From Siphonodentalium dalli (Eukaryota; Mollusca; Scaphopoda; Gadilida; Siphonodentaliidae), in NCBI GenBank assembly GCA_032622095.1, contig CP136065.1, positions 115,177,195 through 115,241,194 of the forward strand: DNA of 64,000 bases. The letters run 5' to 3'. This document shows positions 52,381 to 63,823 of the stretch, piece after piece. The translations under genes were made by a program, and so were the position numbers. The notes beneath the pieces were generated by a model that worked only from the letters and a program-made list of their open reading frames with translations, was not told where the DNA came from and searched no databases. Position 1 is the stretch's first letter. Each line of letters opens with the position of its first letter.

Positions 52381-53300
52381 TTTGTTTGACCGGGGATTGA
52401 TGATAGGACGTCTGGCTGGGGCTAAAAGGGGCGTGTCTTAAGGTCCTCCCATTTCTAAAGGTTCCACATTGCGTCAATGGGTCCTTTGTCCCCCTTTGTT
52501 TCGCCCTATTGTCTTAATGGGCCAATGGTAGGGGTTTATTAGGGGTCCTTATTGTATGAAAACCCATCCTTTTCCTTCTCACTTATATGATAGGTAGAAT
52601 GAATTAATGAAGCCCCTCCTTTTCGTTCTTAATTATTTGATAGGTTTTAATTAATTAAAGTCGCTCATTCTTAATTATATGATAGGGTACCGAAACTCCT
52701 CCTTATTCGAACAACAATGGCCACCAGAATTATTCTGATAACCGAGCGCCAATGATAGAACCACACGTGAATCGTGCACCTGCTTAGACCGCGCGTTTTC
52801 GATGCACCTGCATAGTCACCTGGTTAGACCACGCTATCCTGAAACAATGGAATCTTGCACCTGCAGAGTCACCTGGTTAGACCACGCTATCCTGAAACAA
52901 TGGAGTCCCGCCACAATTATTTAGCGTCACGCACGCCTCGTGCACCTGCTTAGACCGCGCGTTTTCGAAAGCGTGCCCAAACCTGACTAATTTATTCACC
53001 CACACCACACGTTCCCCGAACAATGGAATTCATATCTGCATTTGATGGTTGAATATTAAATGCTATGTCTGGTTGAATATTAACTGCTATGTCTGGTTGA
53101 ATATGTGAAGAAGGGCCGTTTTGATGGTCATTTTGGAGCTTATTAATTATATTTCAGTAAACTTTCGTACCCGTAACCGCTGGTTGAATGCTAGCTACAT
53201 TTGCTGGTTGACCATTAGCTGCGTTCGATGGTTGAATATTAGCAGTTTTGTCTGGTTGAATGTTAGCTGCGTTTTCTGGTTGAATGTTCCCCTCACACAC
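52381..53300. repeat. Clustered short repeats at the edge of the distinct right region
   Basis: Three sets follow one another. TTCTTAATTATATGATAGG-type words occur at 52590-52690. A 53-bp unit (AGTCACCTGGTTAGACCACG) is tandem at 52814 and 52867, with CACCTGCTTAGACCGCGCG at 52779 and 52941. TGGTTGAATATTA-type words repeat at 53045-53290. No gene is visible. Composition and repeat content change from here to the window end. Confidence 0.6.
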
Positions 53301-53814
53301 CCTCACACATGAGCAACACATGTATATGATGAATGTGTAACTGCTATAATTATTGAAATTCTCTTAAATCTCGTTTGCTTTCCAAAATGTCAATTAACAA
53401 ACATAATCATACATGGGTTGTGTGTATATATGACCATTTCACTCCCGTCCAACAGTATGTTTAAACATCATATAAAATTCGAGCCTTCCGGAGGTTAAAT
53501 GAATCACAAATCGCGCGTTCTTAGAATATGAAAACCGAGCATTGTGGAAATAATTATATTCAAAAGTTTATCTGTTTTATCAGACAACATGTCATTTGGC
53601 AAACATCTAGCGTATATTCAATAGACGCTATTATATACAGTTGCATTTACTATATAAAGTTTATCATAAAGAAACAGCGTGAACAGTTCGAAAATCTGCT
53701 TTCATCTAATTCATTTGAATGCGCGTCAATCAATTGGACAATCGATAATAGATTTGACATATGCACTCTTTGTAAACAAATTGAAGTTATCTCCACCTGT
53801 CCCGTCTGACATTG

Positions 53815-54850
53815 TCCATTCGATGCAACAATGTATGAATGGAGTTATTGATTGTTATTCACTTCATAAATGGTTCATATAGCGTACTATTATACTTGTG
53901 GACACTTACCTTAAAGGTACACGTCACTTTAACCTAATTCAGCGTATCCATCGATATAAACGCTCTTTATTTTCAAAAAGTGTCTGAATCTCTATCGTTT
54001 ACTAAAGTATGTTTAAAATTAAGCATTTAAACCTAATGGAACTATAAATAATAAATAAAAAACGCTCTTTATTTTCAAAATTGTCTGAATTTTGATATTG
54101 ATTTTAGCAATATGCATGCTTTCATTCATATGAAATTGCCATCATGGACGTTAAATGACAACATCTCTTAGCATATTAGTCTTAAAGTTATACGTCACGC
54201 GTACATTCGATGCACAAGTTAACACATTACATATATGGTTGAACATATCAACCATAGTAAGCTCATTTAAACAAAATGGTATTCAATTTAAACGCAGGTT
54301 AATTCGATGCAGCAATGTATGAATGTAGGGTTTTGCTTTGTCATTACTCCAGAAATGGTTCAGACGATACACTACATTTGGTTCACATACCTTAAAGGTA
54401 CCCGTGATTTAAACCTAATTATTCATTAATAAAACGCTCTTTATTTTCAAAATTATCTGAAGGTCCCATCGTTTTGTAAGTTATACGTAGCGTGTTCATT
54501 CGAGGTAACCCTGTACGAAATGAAGGTAATCGTTGTGTTATTCACTTCATAAATGCGTCACACGCTGGACCACATTTGGGTCACGTGCCTTAAAGGCACA
54601 CGTCACTTTCGGAAATTATATAATCAGATAATACATTACATATCAGGTTGGACGTATCAACCATATAAAGTTCATTTAATTCATTGGGTCTTTCAAATTA
54701 TACGTCACGTATTCATTCGAGGTACTCATGTAGGAAATGAAGGTATTGATTGTTATTCACTTCATAAATGGCTCCCATTTCCTATAATAGCGGACTATTA
54801 TACCTTAAAGGTACACCTCATTTAAATATAATGCAGCGTGTCCATCAAAA
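53815..54850 (+). repeat. Imperfect repeats of about 200-480 bp spacing
   Basis: Four diverged copies (starting near 53815, 54298, 54498, 54713) share TCATTCGATGC/AGG, TATTCACTTCATAAATGG, ACCTTAAAGGTACACGTCAC and, in part, AAACGCTCTTTATTTTCAAAA. ORFs in this block (53528-53809, 54553-54825) follow the repeats and are not credible genes. Confidence 0.6.
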
Positions 54851-55224
54851 CAGACGCTCGTAGTATTGTAACCCGCGGTCGATTGTTTCGTTTCTGTTAA
54901 TGATACGGTGTTATTTACTTTAAAAAATGCGCCCTCACTCTTCACTTTGACTAATATGCAAGCATTTGTATCATTTAGAATGTCAAAATCTGGTTTAAAG
55001 CAGTCGTATTTGTTATATATAAGGCAAATTTCCTTTCAAATTATAACATATTAAAACTATGCATAAATGTTATGTACTTGGAATATGATAGGTCTCCATG
55101 GCCTTATTTGGACATATAATCTAACCGAGCGATGTTCATTCTCTAATCGATTACGTGTCTATAGAATATTGAGGGTAGATTAAGCATACTAAGATCCAGG
55201 TAGACAGTCTATATTGCGGCCTCA

Positions 55225-55770
55225 TTTTATGGGGCCTTTGTCTCTATGAACATATAGTCTTAATTTTGGGGCCCTTTGTCGTATTTCTATGGATCTATTG
55301 TCTGTGTAATTCTAAGGACCTATTGTCTGAAACAAGGGGCCTTTGTCTGTGTAATTATATGGACCTATTGTCTGAAATACGGGGCCTTTGTCTGTAATTC
55401 TATGGACATATTGTCTGAAATACGGGGCCTTTGTCTGTGTAATTCTATGGATCTATTGTCTTAATTATGGGACCCTTTGTCAGTGTAATTCTATGGATCT
55501 GTTGTCTTAAATACGGGACCTTTCGTCTGTATATTTCTATGGATCTATTGTCTGAAATACGGAGCCTTTGTGTATTTCTATGGACATATTGTCTAAAATA
55601 CGGGGCCTCTGTCTGTGTAATTCTATGAATCTATTGTCTTAATTCTGGGACCCTTTGTCAGTGTAATTATATGGATCTGTTGTCTTAAATACGGGACCAT
55701 TTGTCTGTATATTTCTATGGATCTATTGTCTGAAACACAGGGTCTTTGTCTGTGTAATTCTATGAACCTA
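55225..55770. repeat. 45-bp tandem repeats, left arm
   Basis: About a dozen variants of a unit, GGGGCCTTTGTCTGTGTAAT, then TCTATGGACCTATTGTCTGAAATAC. The period of 45 keeps a frame open (55276-55464) without implying a protein. The repeats straddle the point (55594) mirrored by the window end, so the right copy at 63824-64000 is cut by the window edge. Confidence 0.85.
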
Positions 55771-56465
55771 TAGTCTTACAAAACCTTTTGTTCTGTTCAT
55801 AAACCACACGGTAAGCTATTTATAGATATGGGATAACAAGCGATTTTATGCCTAAAGAAGTAGGAACTGAGGTTCTGTATTCTTGTCACCAAGTATATGT
55901 AGTTTAAATCCTCTAAATATCGTCTGTTATACAGAAGAACGATTGACCATGTGACAGTCTCATGTCACAAAAGACCTATTATGGGGACACATTTCATTCC
56001 CCAAAAACGGTATATATAGGTGGGTATCAAACATTGGTCTGGAAAAGACATGGCATATGGACGTGGGTATTTACTAGATGTATTTTTTAAACGTTCATTT
56101 CATATACGTGAACTCTTTATTGTTGTTCAACTTTTTAATTGGTAACCAATTATCGTATATACTTTTGTTTGGAGTGTTCATATACATCACTATACGAAAC
56201 ACAGCTTCTAATAAACTAGTCGATGGTTAAATCACCACAGCCAATATCCCCAACGGTAAGCTATTTTTTAGCGCATGGGGTACATTCATGACTAAAGAAG
56301 AAGGAAATGAGGTAAATTATACTTTATTATTTGATCACTTAACACACAGAACAGGTTTTGCTGACTCGCTCTGTGTAACCTATTTCTAGTATGTAGCAGT
56401 ATGTTCAGCAAACACAGGTAAGCGACGCCTACGGTTGTAAGTGGTACTCGTCAGTGATCACTGAG

Positions 56466-57071
56466 TTAGGTATGTGGTTCAGAACCAAGCTTTTTAGTTT
56501 TCAGTGTATAATCACCATAATTCCTGATTATTCCCAAGGTCCAAATGAGTTCACTATCTAGTTCTGAAATAGTTTTAGTTGTGTTTACAATGTAATCCAA
56601 TACTAGTTGTTCATTAAACATCTTTTCAATCGTGAAAATTTCACAAGGTTCTGGGAGAATGATGTAACCGCATATTGATGTTTCTTCTTCGAATATCCGA
56701 CTTCTTTCATTGAAAAACACGTCCTTGTAAACAGAAATTCGAACAAAGTTATCTCCAACGAGTTCACGAATCCCACGTATATCGTTATTTTTAGCAATAC
56801 CTCTAATTAGCCAACAGTCAGAGAACAGTTGATCCACAATATCTAGTAAGAAATCTGTTTCAAATTCTGTTCTCTCCAACAAAGATTCCAATCTCTCTCT
56901 ACCATCAACAAAATGTCCTTCCAAAATTAACTTTATTATTAGCTTCTCCTCCCTTCGAAACCAAGTTTGCTGTAATTCATTCTTGATTTCTTCACATAGT
57001 GTTGATGAGTTAACTAATGCTTTGTACACTTTCTGACGCATTTCTGCTGGTAGAATATCAATTACCTCCAT
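56466..57071 (-). CDS. Unknown 201-aa protein, left inverted-repeat copy
   Basis: Intronless, from the ATG at 57069-57071, preceded by TTATAAA (complement at about 57241-57247) and followed by AATAAA (complement at about 56323-56328), so it is a compact stand-alone transcription unit. The product is acidic, Leu/Glu-rich and predicted mostly helical, with no signal peptide, membrane segment or metal-binding cluster. The first 90 residues alternate amphipathic helices. No family is recognised; a death-fold-like helical bundle was considered but nothing specific supports it. It differs from the right copy by Ile for Met at residue 6. Confidence 0.75.
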   Translation of the reverse strand: MEVIDILPAEMRQKVYKALVNSSTLCEEIKNELQQTWFRREEKLIIKLILEGHFVDGRERLESLLERTEFETDFLLDIVDQLFSDCWLIRGIAKNNDIRGIRELVGDNFVRISVYKDVFFNERSRIFEEETSICGYIILPEPCEIFTIEKMFNEQLVLDYIVNTTKTISELDSELIWTLGIIRNYGDYTLKTKKLGSEPHT

Positions 57072-57329
57072 AAGTCCTTACGAAACACTCTGTTTATTCG
57101 AGGTAATCCACTACAACACAGGGTATTGATCGTGAGTTTCTCACAAAATTAGCACCAGTGTTATACAATCGGTGCTCATACTGTACATAGCGTTCACACT
57201 CTAAAGACGTTCGGAAAAGTATTTATTTCTTATTATACTATTTATAACAACCAATCAAAACCCGTCGTTCAATTTAACTATACACGGACAAGCGGTATGA
57301 TAACAACCGTACAACAACTTGATGTATAC

Positions 57330-58160
57330 TAGTCATATTACATATTATTATTCTAAAATCTCCATTACATGGAGTGAAATAAAGAGCGTATATGATGTAG
57401 ACTGGTGTATAAATACTTAGTTATTTCTTTTTATCAATTACATGTATTGTAACTCCTATAAATATAGTCTGTTATACCGAGTAAACATGTACCACGTGGA
57501 AGTCTCACGATAGGCATACCATGTGAAAACATGTGCATATCACATATTCTTTTTACCGTTCATTCGTACGTAATCCAACCTCTCTGTTAATACACAGGCA
57601 TCAAACCATTGGTGTGGAAAAGACCTACTATGTGAATGCGTGTATTTACTTGATGTATACTAGGCCATTCATATTATTACTCTGAAATCTCCATTGCATG
57701 GAGCAAACTAAAGAGCGTGTATGGCGTAGACTGGTGTATAAATGCTTAGTGATTTCTTTCCATCAATTATATGTATTGTAACTCCCATAAATATAGTCTG
57801 TTATACAGAGTAACCATGTACAACGTGACAGTTTCACGATAGGTCTACTATGTGAAAGCATGTGTATATCACATATGTTTTTGCAATTCATTCGTATATA
57901 ATCCAAGCTCTCTGTTAATACAGAGGCGTCAACACATTGGTGTGTAACAGACCTACTATGTGGACGCGTCTATTTGCTTGATGTATACTGGTTCATTCAT
58001 AGTATTACTCTAAAATCTCCATTACATGGAGCAAAATAAAGAGCGTATACGATGTATTCTTTTCATAAATTATATGTATTTTGACTCCTGTAAATAGTCT
58101 GTTATACAGATGAACCGTGTACCACGTGACGGTCTCGCAAAAGGTGTATACACATGTATT
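57330..58160 (-). repeat. About 328-bp tandem modules, left arm
   Basis: Three copies of a module with anchors AATCTCCATTACATGGAG at about 57357, 57685 and 58013. Each continues with AAATAAAGAGCGTATA or similar, ATGTATTGTAACTCC, TATAGTCTGTTATAC and an ACGTGACAGTCTCACG-type block; the third is shortened. A diverged relative of the end of the module is near 55910-55985. On the minus strand they lie upstream of the 201-aa gene, so a regulatory role is possible. Confidence 0.75.
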
Positions 58161-59133
58161 CAATGTATTCTTTAATAAGTCATTTCTCTATTATTTTCGT
58201 TCATTTTAGTAGTAATATTGGTAGAAATGTAGTCTGAAATCGTCTGTATAGCGTCATATAGCTTTATTGGTGAATACGTCCATATTTCTTAAAGTACAGT
58301 ACATATTCATAATGTCAGGCATTATCAGCCAACTATTTATAGAAATACCTGTTATATGAGATCATATCGTAGCTGAATCTGGGATGCGACCTACCTCAAC
58401 GGCGAAGTGCGCTCAAATGAAGTTACACATATTATATGAGCCATTATATGGATCGATGAGGTGTTATCTCAGTATGTCCGTACAATATTAGTGAACTACA
58501 CCCCCTACCTATTACGTATACCAAGCGAGCGAAACAAACATGACATATCGATTATGTATATATAGTGATGAATCTATGCCTGGTCTCACAGACAAATGTT
58601 CATATTTAGAGTAAATACATATGTGTATCCTTTAATGTAATGTCAGCAAATGTATAGAAACGCAGCGTTCAAAATAGTAAAAAGTATACATTTTTTACTT
58701 AAAATTTCATTGTTTATGGTTAATTTCCTGTTATGAAACGTGTCATTTTATAAACGCGTAATACGCAATAAAAAAAATACCTGTTTGACAAAACTTTTAA
58801 ACGCTATTATGACTATATTTGGCGAATAAAAAAGGGGCTATTTGACGTAGTACAACAACGCGAAATGACTACTTTTTTAAACGCGAATTTGAAACAAAAC
58901 TAATATACAAAAGAATTTTAAACAAAACTAATATACAAAAGAATTTTAAACTAAATAATAAGTTTGGTTGATGTATTTTCTCACAAAGAAGCGCTCGTAT
59001 ACGATGTAGCGGTATGTTACAGAGTTATCGTTCTTTTCGAGGCTAAAAAAAGCGCAGACCGGCCCCTCCCTCTCCCCCCGTTTTAAAAGGGGCGGGGTTA
59101 AGGGGAGCGATCGCGCGTCACGAAAAAATGTCA
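58161..59133. other. Inner part of left arm, ending in a GC-rich tip
   Basis: No gene. A 26-nt word (ACTAATATACAAAAGAATTT) is tandemly duplicated at about 58899-58947. The last 75 nt are GC-rich (CCCCTCCCTCTCCCCCCG, AAAAGGGGCGGGG, GCGATCGCGCG) in an otherwise AT-rich arm, then AAAAAATGTCA marks the arm end. Confidence 0.6.
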
Positions 59134-60460
59134 TAGAAGAAAAGTATAAGTCAGAGGAAATGGATGGGGGAAACGACACAGTATGAGGGGTAATGGAGTG
59201 TGGGAAATAGGGATGGGATGATATGACCGTGTATTAATTGGAGATGATAATGGATTAGGTAGTGTACACTGTTCATGGTTTTTAATATATGAATTAACAT
59301 ATAGTGAAGAGCTTAGGAGGCTAGGAAAAGCCACTCAATATAGGTTTATACATGTATATGGTGCAAAAAGGGGAAGGAGATGGGGAGAGCGAGAGGCAAG
59401 AAATTGGGGCAGAAGGGTATAATTTGGAGAAAACATTGAGGTGTAAGCCTTACTTTCCTAGGAAAACATTGGGATTGTTGTGGGTAGAACAGAGGTAAAA
59501 TAAGAGTTGTATAAAATGGGAAAAGGGAGACATGAAAAGAATGAAAGGGAAAAAGGGGTAAAAGGGCAGTGGGAGAGTGTATAGAGGTGTATAGCGAAGA
59601 TATAGGAGGCTAAGAAAAGCCACTAAACAGAGGTTTATACATGTGTAAAAAGGGGAAGGCGATGGTGAGAGGCAAGTAAATGGGAGCAGAAGGGTATAAT
59701 TTGGAGAAAACATTGAGTAGTAAGCATTATTTTCCTAGGAAAACATTGGGATTGTTGTGGGAAGAACAAAGTGTTTAGAGGTACAAAAGGGGAAGGTAAA
59801 AAAGAATGAAAGGTGGTTATGTGGATAAAGGTAAATGGGGTATTGGGTACAATGAATAGAGGTGTATAGCGGAGAGCTGGGGTGGGGGACATGTACATAA
59901 TTAAAGTAGATGAGATAAGAATAATCATTGAGTATATACCTAAATCATATGAAATGTGGGGGTTTTGCTTTGGAAGGAGAGGGGTAACTATGATTGCAGA
60001 CAGTAATTAGAGGGTAAGAGCCGGCAAGGGGCATAAAATAGTATAGAAAATAAAATGGTATCAGGTAGAGGAAAGCAGAGGGAGTGAGAAAAGAGGGCTA
60101 TAGGGGAAAGGTATAACTAAATCATATCAACTGGGGTGAAGAGGGAACGAGATGGGTAAAAAGGGACATATATATATATAATTTAGGTGTAAGCAGTTGG
60201 TCGAAAACATAGGGGGATGTAACGCGACAAAAGAGTAAACATGAAGCAGAGAATAACTGGAAAGTATTACGTATATGTGTATGAACTTGGGGGTTTGTGT
60301 ATTAAGGACACAGTAGTAAAAAGGAGAACACATGAAGAATGGTGTAAACTTATAGGAAATGACAGGGACATAAGAAGTTCGGAAGGGAAGGGGTTATATT
60401 GGGTAAGGGTAAAAGTAGAATTGTGGTAAATATGTAGAAGGGTTATGTGTAAAATGGGGG
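59134..60460 (+). other. Purine-rich spacer between the inverted arms
   Basis: 1327 nt in which the + strand is strongly G+A rich and C-poor. It is the only non-mirrored sequence between the arms. A degenerate block is duplicated: about 59303-59492 and 59591-59765 share GGAGGCTA-GAAAAGCCACT, GGTTTATACATGT, AGAAGGGTATAATTTGGAGA and CCTAGGAAAACATTGGGATTG. Minus-strand ORFs here (59450-59928 and others) are Pro/Ser/Phe-rich mirror artefacts of the skew. Confidence 0.75.
60241..60429 (+). CDS. Possible 62-aa protein in the spacer
   Basis: ATG at 60241, stop at 60427-60429. Sequence is mixed and protein-like (KYYVYVYELGGLCIKDTVVK, EEWCKLIGND), unlike the Ser/Pro artefacts on the other strand. No family recognised. 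The purine skew favours open frames here, so chance remains possible; no TATA box or polyadenylation signal was assigned. Confidence 0.3.
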   Translation: MKQRITGKYYVYVYELGGLCIKDTVVKRRTHEEWCKLIGNDRDIRSSEGKGLYWVRVKVELW

Positions 60461-61433
60461 TGACATTTTTTCGTGACGCGCGATCGCTCCCCTTAACCCC
60501 GCCCCTTTTAAAACGGGGGGAGAGGGAGGGGCCGGTCTGCGTTTTTTTTAGCCTCGAAAAGAACGATAACTCTGTAACATACCGCTACATCGTATACGAG
60601 CGCTTCTTTGTGAGAAAATACATCAACCAAACTTATTATTTAGTTTAAAATTCTTTTGTATATTAGTTTTGTTTAAAATTCTTTTGTATATTAGTTTTGT
60701 TTCAAATTCGCGTTTAAAAAAGTAGTCATTTCGCGTTGTTGTACTACGTCAAATAGCCCCTTTTTTATTCGCCAAATATAGTCATAATAGCGTTTAAAAG
60801 TTTTGTCAAACAGGTATTTTTTTTATTGCGTATTACGCGTTTATAAAATGACACGTTTCATAACAGGAAATTAACCATAAACAATGAAATTTTAAGTAAA
60901 AAATGTATACTTTTTACTATTTTGAACGCTGCGTTTCTATACATTTGCTGACATTACATTAAAGGATACACATATGTATTTACTCTAAATATGAACATTT
61001 GTCTGTGAGACCAGGCATAGATTCATCACTATATATACATAATCGATATGTCATGTTTGTTTCGCTCGCTTGGTATACGTAATAGGTAGGGGGTGTAGTT
61101 CACTAATATTGTACGGACATACTGAGATAACACCTCATCGATCCATATAATGGCTCATATAATATGTGTAACTTCATTTGAGCGCACGTCGCCGTTGAGG
61201 TAGGTCGCATCCCAGATTCAGCTACGATATGATCTCATATAACAGGTATTTCTATAAATAGTTGGCTGATAATGCCTGACATTATGAATATGTACTGTAC
61301 TTTAAGAAATATGGACGTATTCACCAATAAAGCTATATGACGCTATACAGACGATTTCAGACTACATTTCTACCAATATTACTACTAAAATGAACGAAAA
61401 TAATAGAGAAATGACTTATTAAAGAATACATTG

Positions 61434-62264
61434 AATACATGTGTATACACCTTTTGCGAGACCGTCACGTGGTACGCGGTTCATCTGTATAACAGACTAT
61501 TTACAGGAGTCAAAATACATATAATTTATGAAAAGAATACATCGTATACGCTCTTTATTTTGCTCCATGTAATGGAGATTTTAGAGTAATACTATGAATG
61601 AACCAGTATACATCAAGCAAATAGACGCGTCCACATAGTAGGTCTGTTACACACCAATGTGTTGACGCCTCTGTATTAACAGAGAGCTTGGATTATATAC
61701 GAATGAATTGCAAAAACATATGTGATATACACATGCTTTCACATAGTAGACCTATCGTGAAACTGTCACGTTGTACATGGTTACTCTGTATAACAGACTA
61801 TATTTATGGGAGTTACAATACATATAATTGATGGAAAGAAATCACTAAGCATTTATACACCAGTCTACGCCATACACGCTCTTTAGTTTGCTCCATGCAA
61901 TGGAGATTTCAGAGTAATAATATGAATGGCCTAGTATACATCAAGTAAATACACGCATTCACATAGTAGGTCTTTTCCACACCAATGGTTTGATGCCTGT
62001 GTATTAACAGAGAGGTTGGATTACGTACGAATGAACGGTAAAAAGAATATGTGATATGCACATGTTTTCACATGGTATGCCTATCGTGAGACTTCCACGT
62101 GGTACATGTTTACTCGGTATAACAGACTATATTTATAGGAGTTACAATACATGTAATTGATAAAAAGAAATAACTAAGTATTTATACACCAGTCTACATC
62201 ATATACGCTCTTTATTTCACTCCATGTAATGGAGATTTTAGAATAATAATATGTAATATGACTA
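61434..62264 (+). repeat. About 328-bp tandem modules, right arm
   Basis: Mirror copy of 57330-58160, here on the + strand and ending about 260 nt before the 201-aa gene. Each module contains CTCTTTATTT or CTCTTTAGTT preceding CTCCATGTAATGGAGATTT. Confidence 0.75.
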
Positions 62265-62346
62265 GTATACATCAAGTTGTTGTACGGTTGTTATCATACC
62301 GCTTGTCCGTGTATAGTTAAATTGAACGACGGGTTTTGATTGGTTG

Positions 62347-62357
62347 TTATAAATAGT
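62347..62357 (+). promoter_or_regulatory. TATA-like box of the right 201-aa gene
   Basis: TTATAAATAGT, about 170 nt upstream of the ATG at 62523, in otherwise ordinary leader sequence. The mirror box serves the left copy. Confidence 0.5.
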
Positions 62358-62522
62358 ATAATAAGAAATAAATACTTTTCCGAACGTCTTTAGAGTGTGA
62401 ACGCTATGTACAGTATGAGCACCGATTGTATAACACTGGTGCTAATTTTGTGAGAAACTCACGATCAATACCCTGTGTTGTAGTGGATTACCTCGAATAA
62501 ACAGAGTGTTTCGTAAGGACTT

Positions 62523-63128
62523 ATGGAGGTAATTGATATGCTACCAGCAGAAATGCGTCAGAAAGTGTACAAAGCATTAGTTAACTCATCAACACTATGT
62601 GAAGAAATCAAGAATGAATTACAGCAAACTTGGTTTCGAAGGGAGGAGAAGCTAATAATAAAGTTAATTTTGGAAGGACATTTTGTTGATGGTAGAGAGA
62701 GATTGGAATCTTTGTTGGAGAGAACAGAATTTGAAACAGATTTCTTACTAGATATTGTGGATCAACTGTTCTCTGACTGTTGGCTAATTAGAGGTATTGC
62801 TAAAAATAACGATATACGTGGGATTCGTGAACTCGTTGGAGATAACTTTGTTCGAATTTCTGTTTACAAGGACGTGTTTTTCAATGAAAGAAGTCGGATA
62901 TTCGAAGAAGAAACATCAATATGCGGTTACATCATTCTCCCAGAACCTTGTGAAATTTTCACGATTGAAAAGATGTTTAATGAACAACTAGTATTGGATT
63001 ACATTGTAAACACAACTAAAACTATTTCAGAACTAGATAGTGAACTCATTTGGACCTTGGGAATAATCAGGAATTATGGTGATTATACACTGAAAACTAA
63101 AAAGCTTGGTTCTGAACCACATACCTAA
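62523..63128 (+). CDS. Unknown 201-aa protein, right inverted-repeat copy
   Basis: Same protein as the minus-strand copy at 56466-57071, with Met at residue 6. Both copies are intact, and among the residues compared only this one differs, which suggests selection or recent gene conversion between arms. The stop codon is followed one base later by the 14-bp palindrome at 63130-63143 and then AATAAA at about 63266. Confidence 0.75.
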   Translation: MEVIDMLPAEMRQKVYKALVNSSTLCEEIKNELQQTWFRREEKLIIKLILEGHFVDGRERLESLLERTEFETDFLLDIVDQLFSDCWLIRGIAKNNDIRGIRELVGDNFVRISVYKDVFFNERSRIFEEETSICGYIILPEPCEIFTIEKMFNEQLVLDYIVNTTKTISELDSELIWTLGIIRNYGDYTLKTKKLGSEPHT

Positions 63129-63129
63129 C

Positions 63130-63143
63130 TCAGTGATCACTGA
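63130..63143. repeat. Perfect 14-bp palindrome after the 201-aa gene
   Basis: TCAGTGATCACTGA, one base after the stop codon; mirrored at 56451-56464. Could be a protein-binding site or chance. Confidence 0.6.
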
Positions 63144-63823
63144 CGAGTACCACTTACAACCGTAGGCGTCGCTTACCTGTGTTTGCTGAACATACTGCTA
63201 CATACTAGAAATAGGTTACACAGAGCGAGTCAGCAAAACCTGTTCTGTGTGTTAAGTGATCAAATAATAAAGTATAATTTACCTCATTTCCTTCTTCTTT
63301 AGTCATGAATGTACCCCATGCGCTAAAAAATAGCTTACCGTTGGGGATATTGGCTGTGGTGATTTAACCATCGACTAGTTTATTAGAAGCTGTGTTTCGT
63401 ATAGTGATGTATATGAACACTCCAAACAAAAGTATATACGATAATTGGTTACCAATTAAAAAGTTGAACAACAATAAAGAGTTCACGTATATGAAATGAA
63501 CGTTTAAAAAATACATCTAGTAAATACCCACGTCCATATGCCATGTCTTTTCCAGACCAATGTTTGATACCCACCTATATATACCGTTTTTGGGGAATGA
63601 AATGTGTCCCCATAATAGGTCTTTTGTGACATGAGACTGTCACATGGTCAATCGTTCTTCTGTATAACAGACGATATTTAGAGGATTTAAACTACATATA
63701 CTTGGTGACAAGAATACAGAACCTCAGTTCCTACTTCTTTAGGCATAAAATCGCTTGTTATCCCATATCTATAAATAGCTTACCGTGTGGTTTATGAACA
63801 GAACAAAAGGTTTTGTAAGACTA

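Larger units (their letters stand above)
55594..59133 (-). repeat. Left arm of a giant inverted repeat
   Basis: Every position x matches the complement of position 119594-x in the right arm, with no net length change over at least 3540 bp and only scattered substitutions. Checked points include the 201-aa gene (57071 pairs with 62523, 56466 with 63128) and the inner tip (59133 with 60461). The arm extends left of 55594 by an unknown amount because the window ends on the right. Confidence 0.95.

Noticed and set aside
59450-59928. 87-aa and 97-aa minus-strand ORFs
   Set aside because: Ser/Pro/Phe/Leu-rich translations produced by the pyrimidine-rich complement of the skewed spacer.
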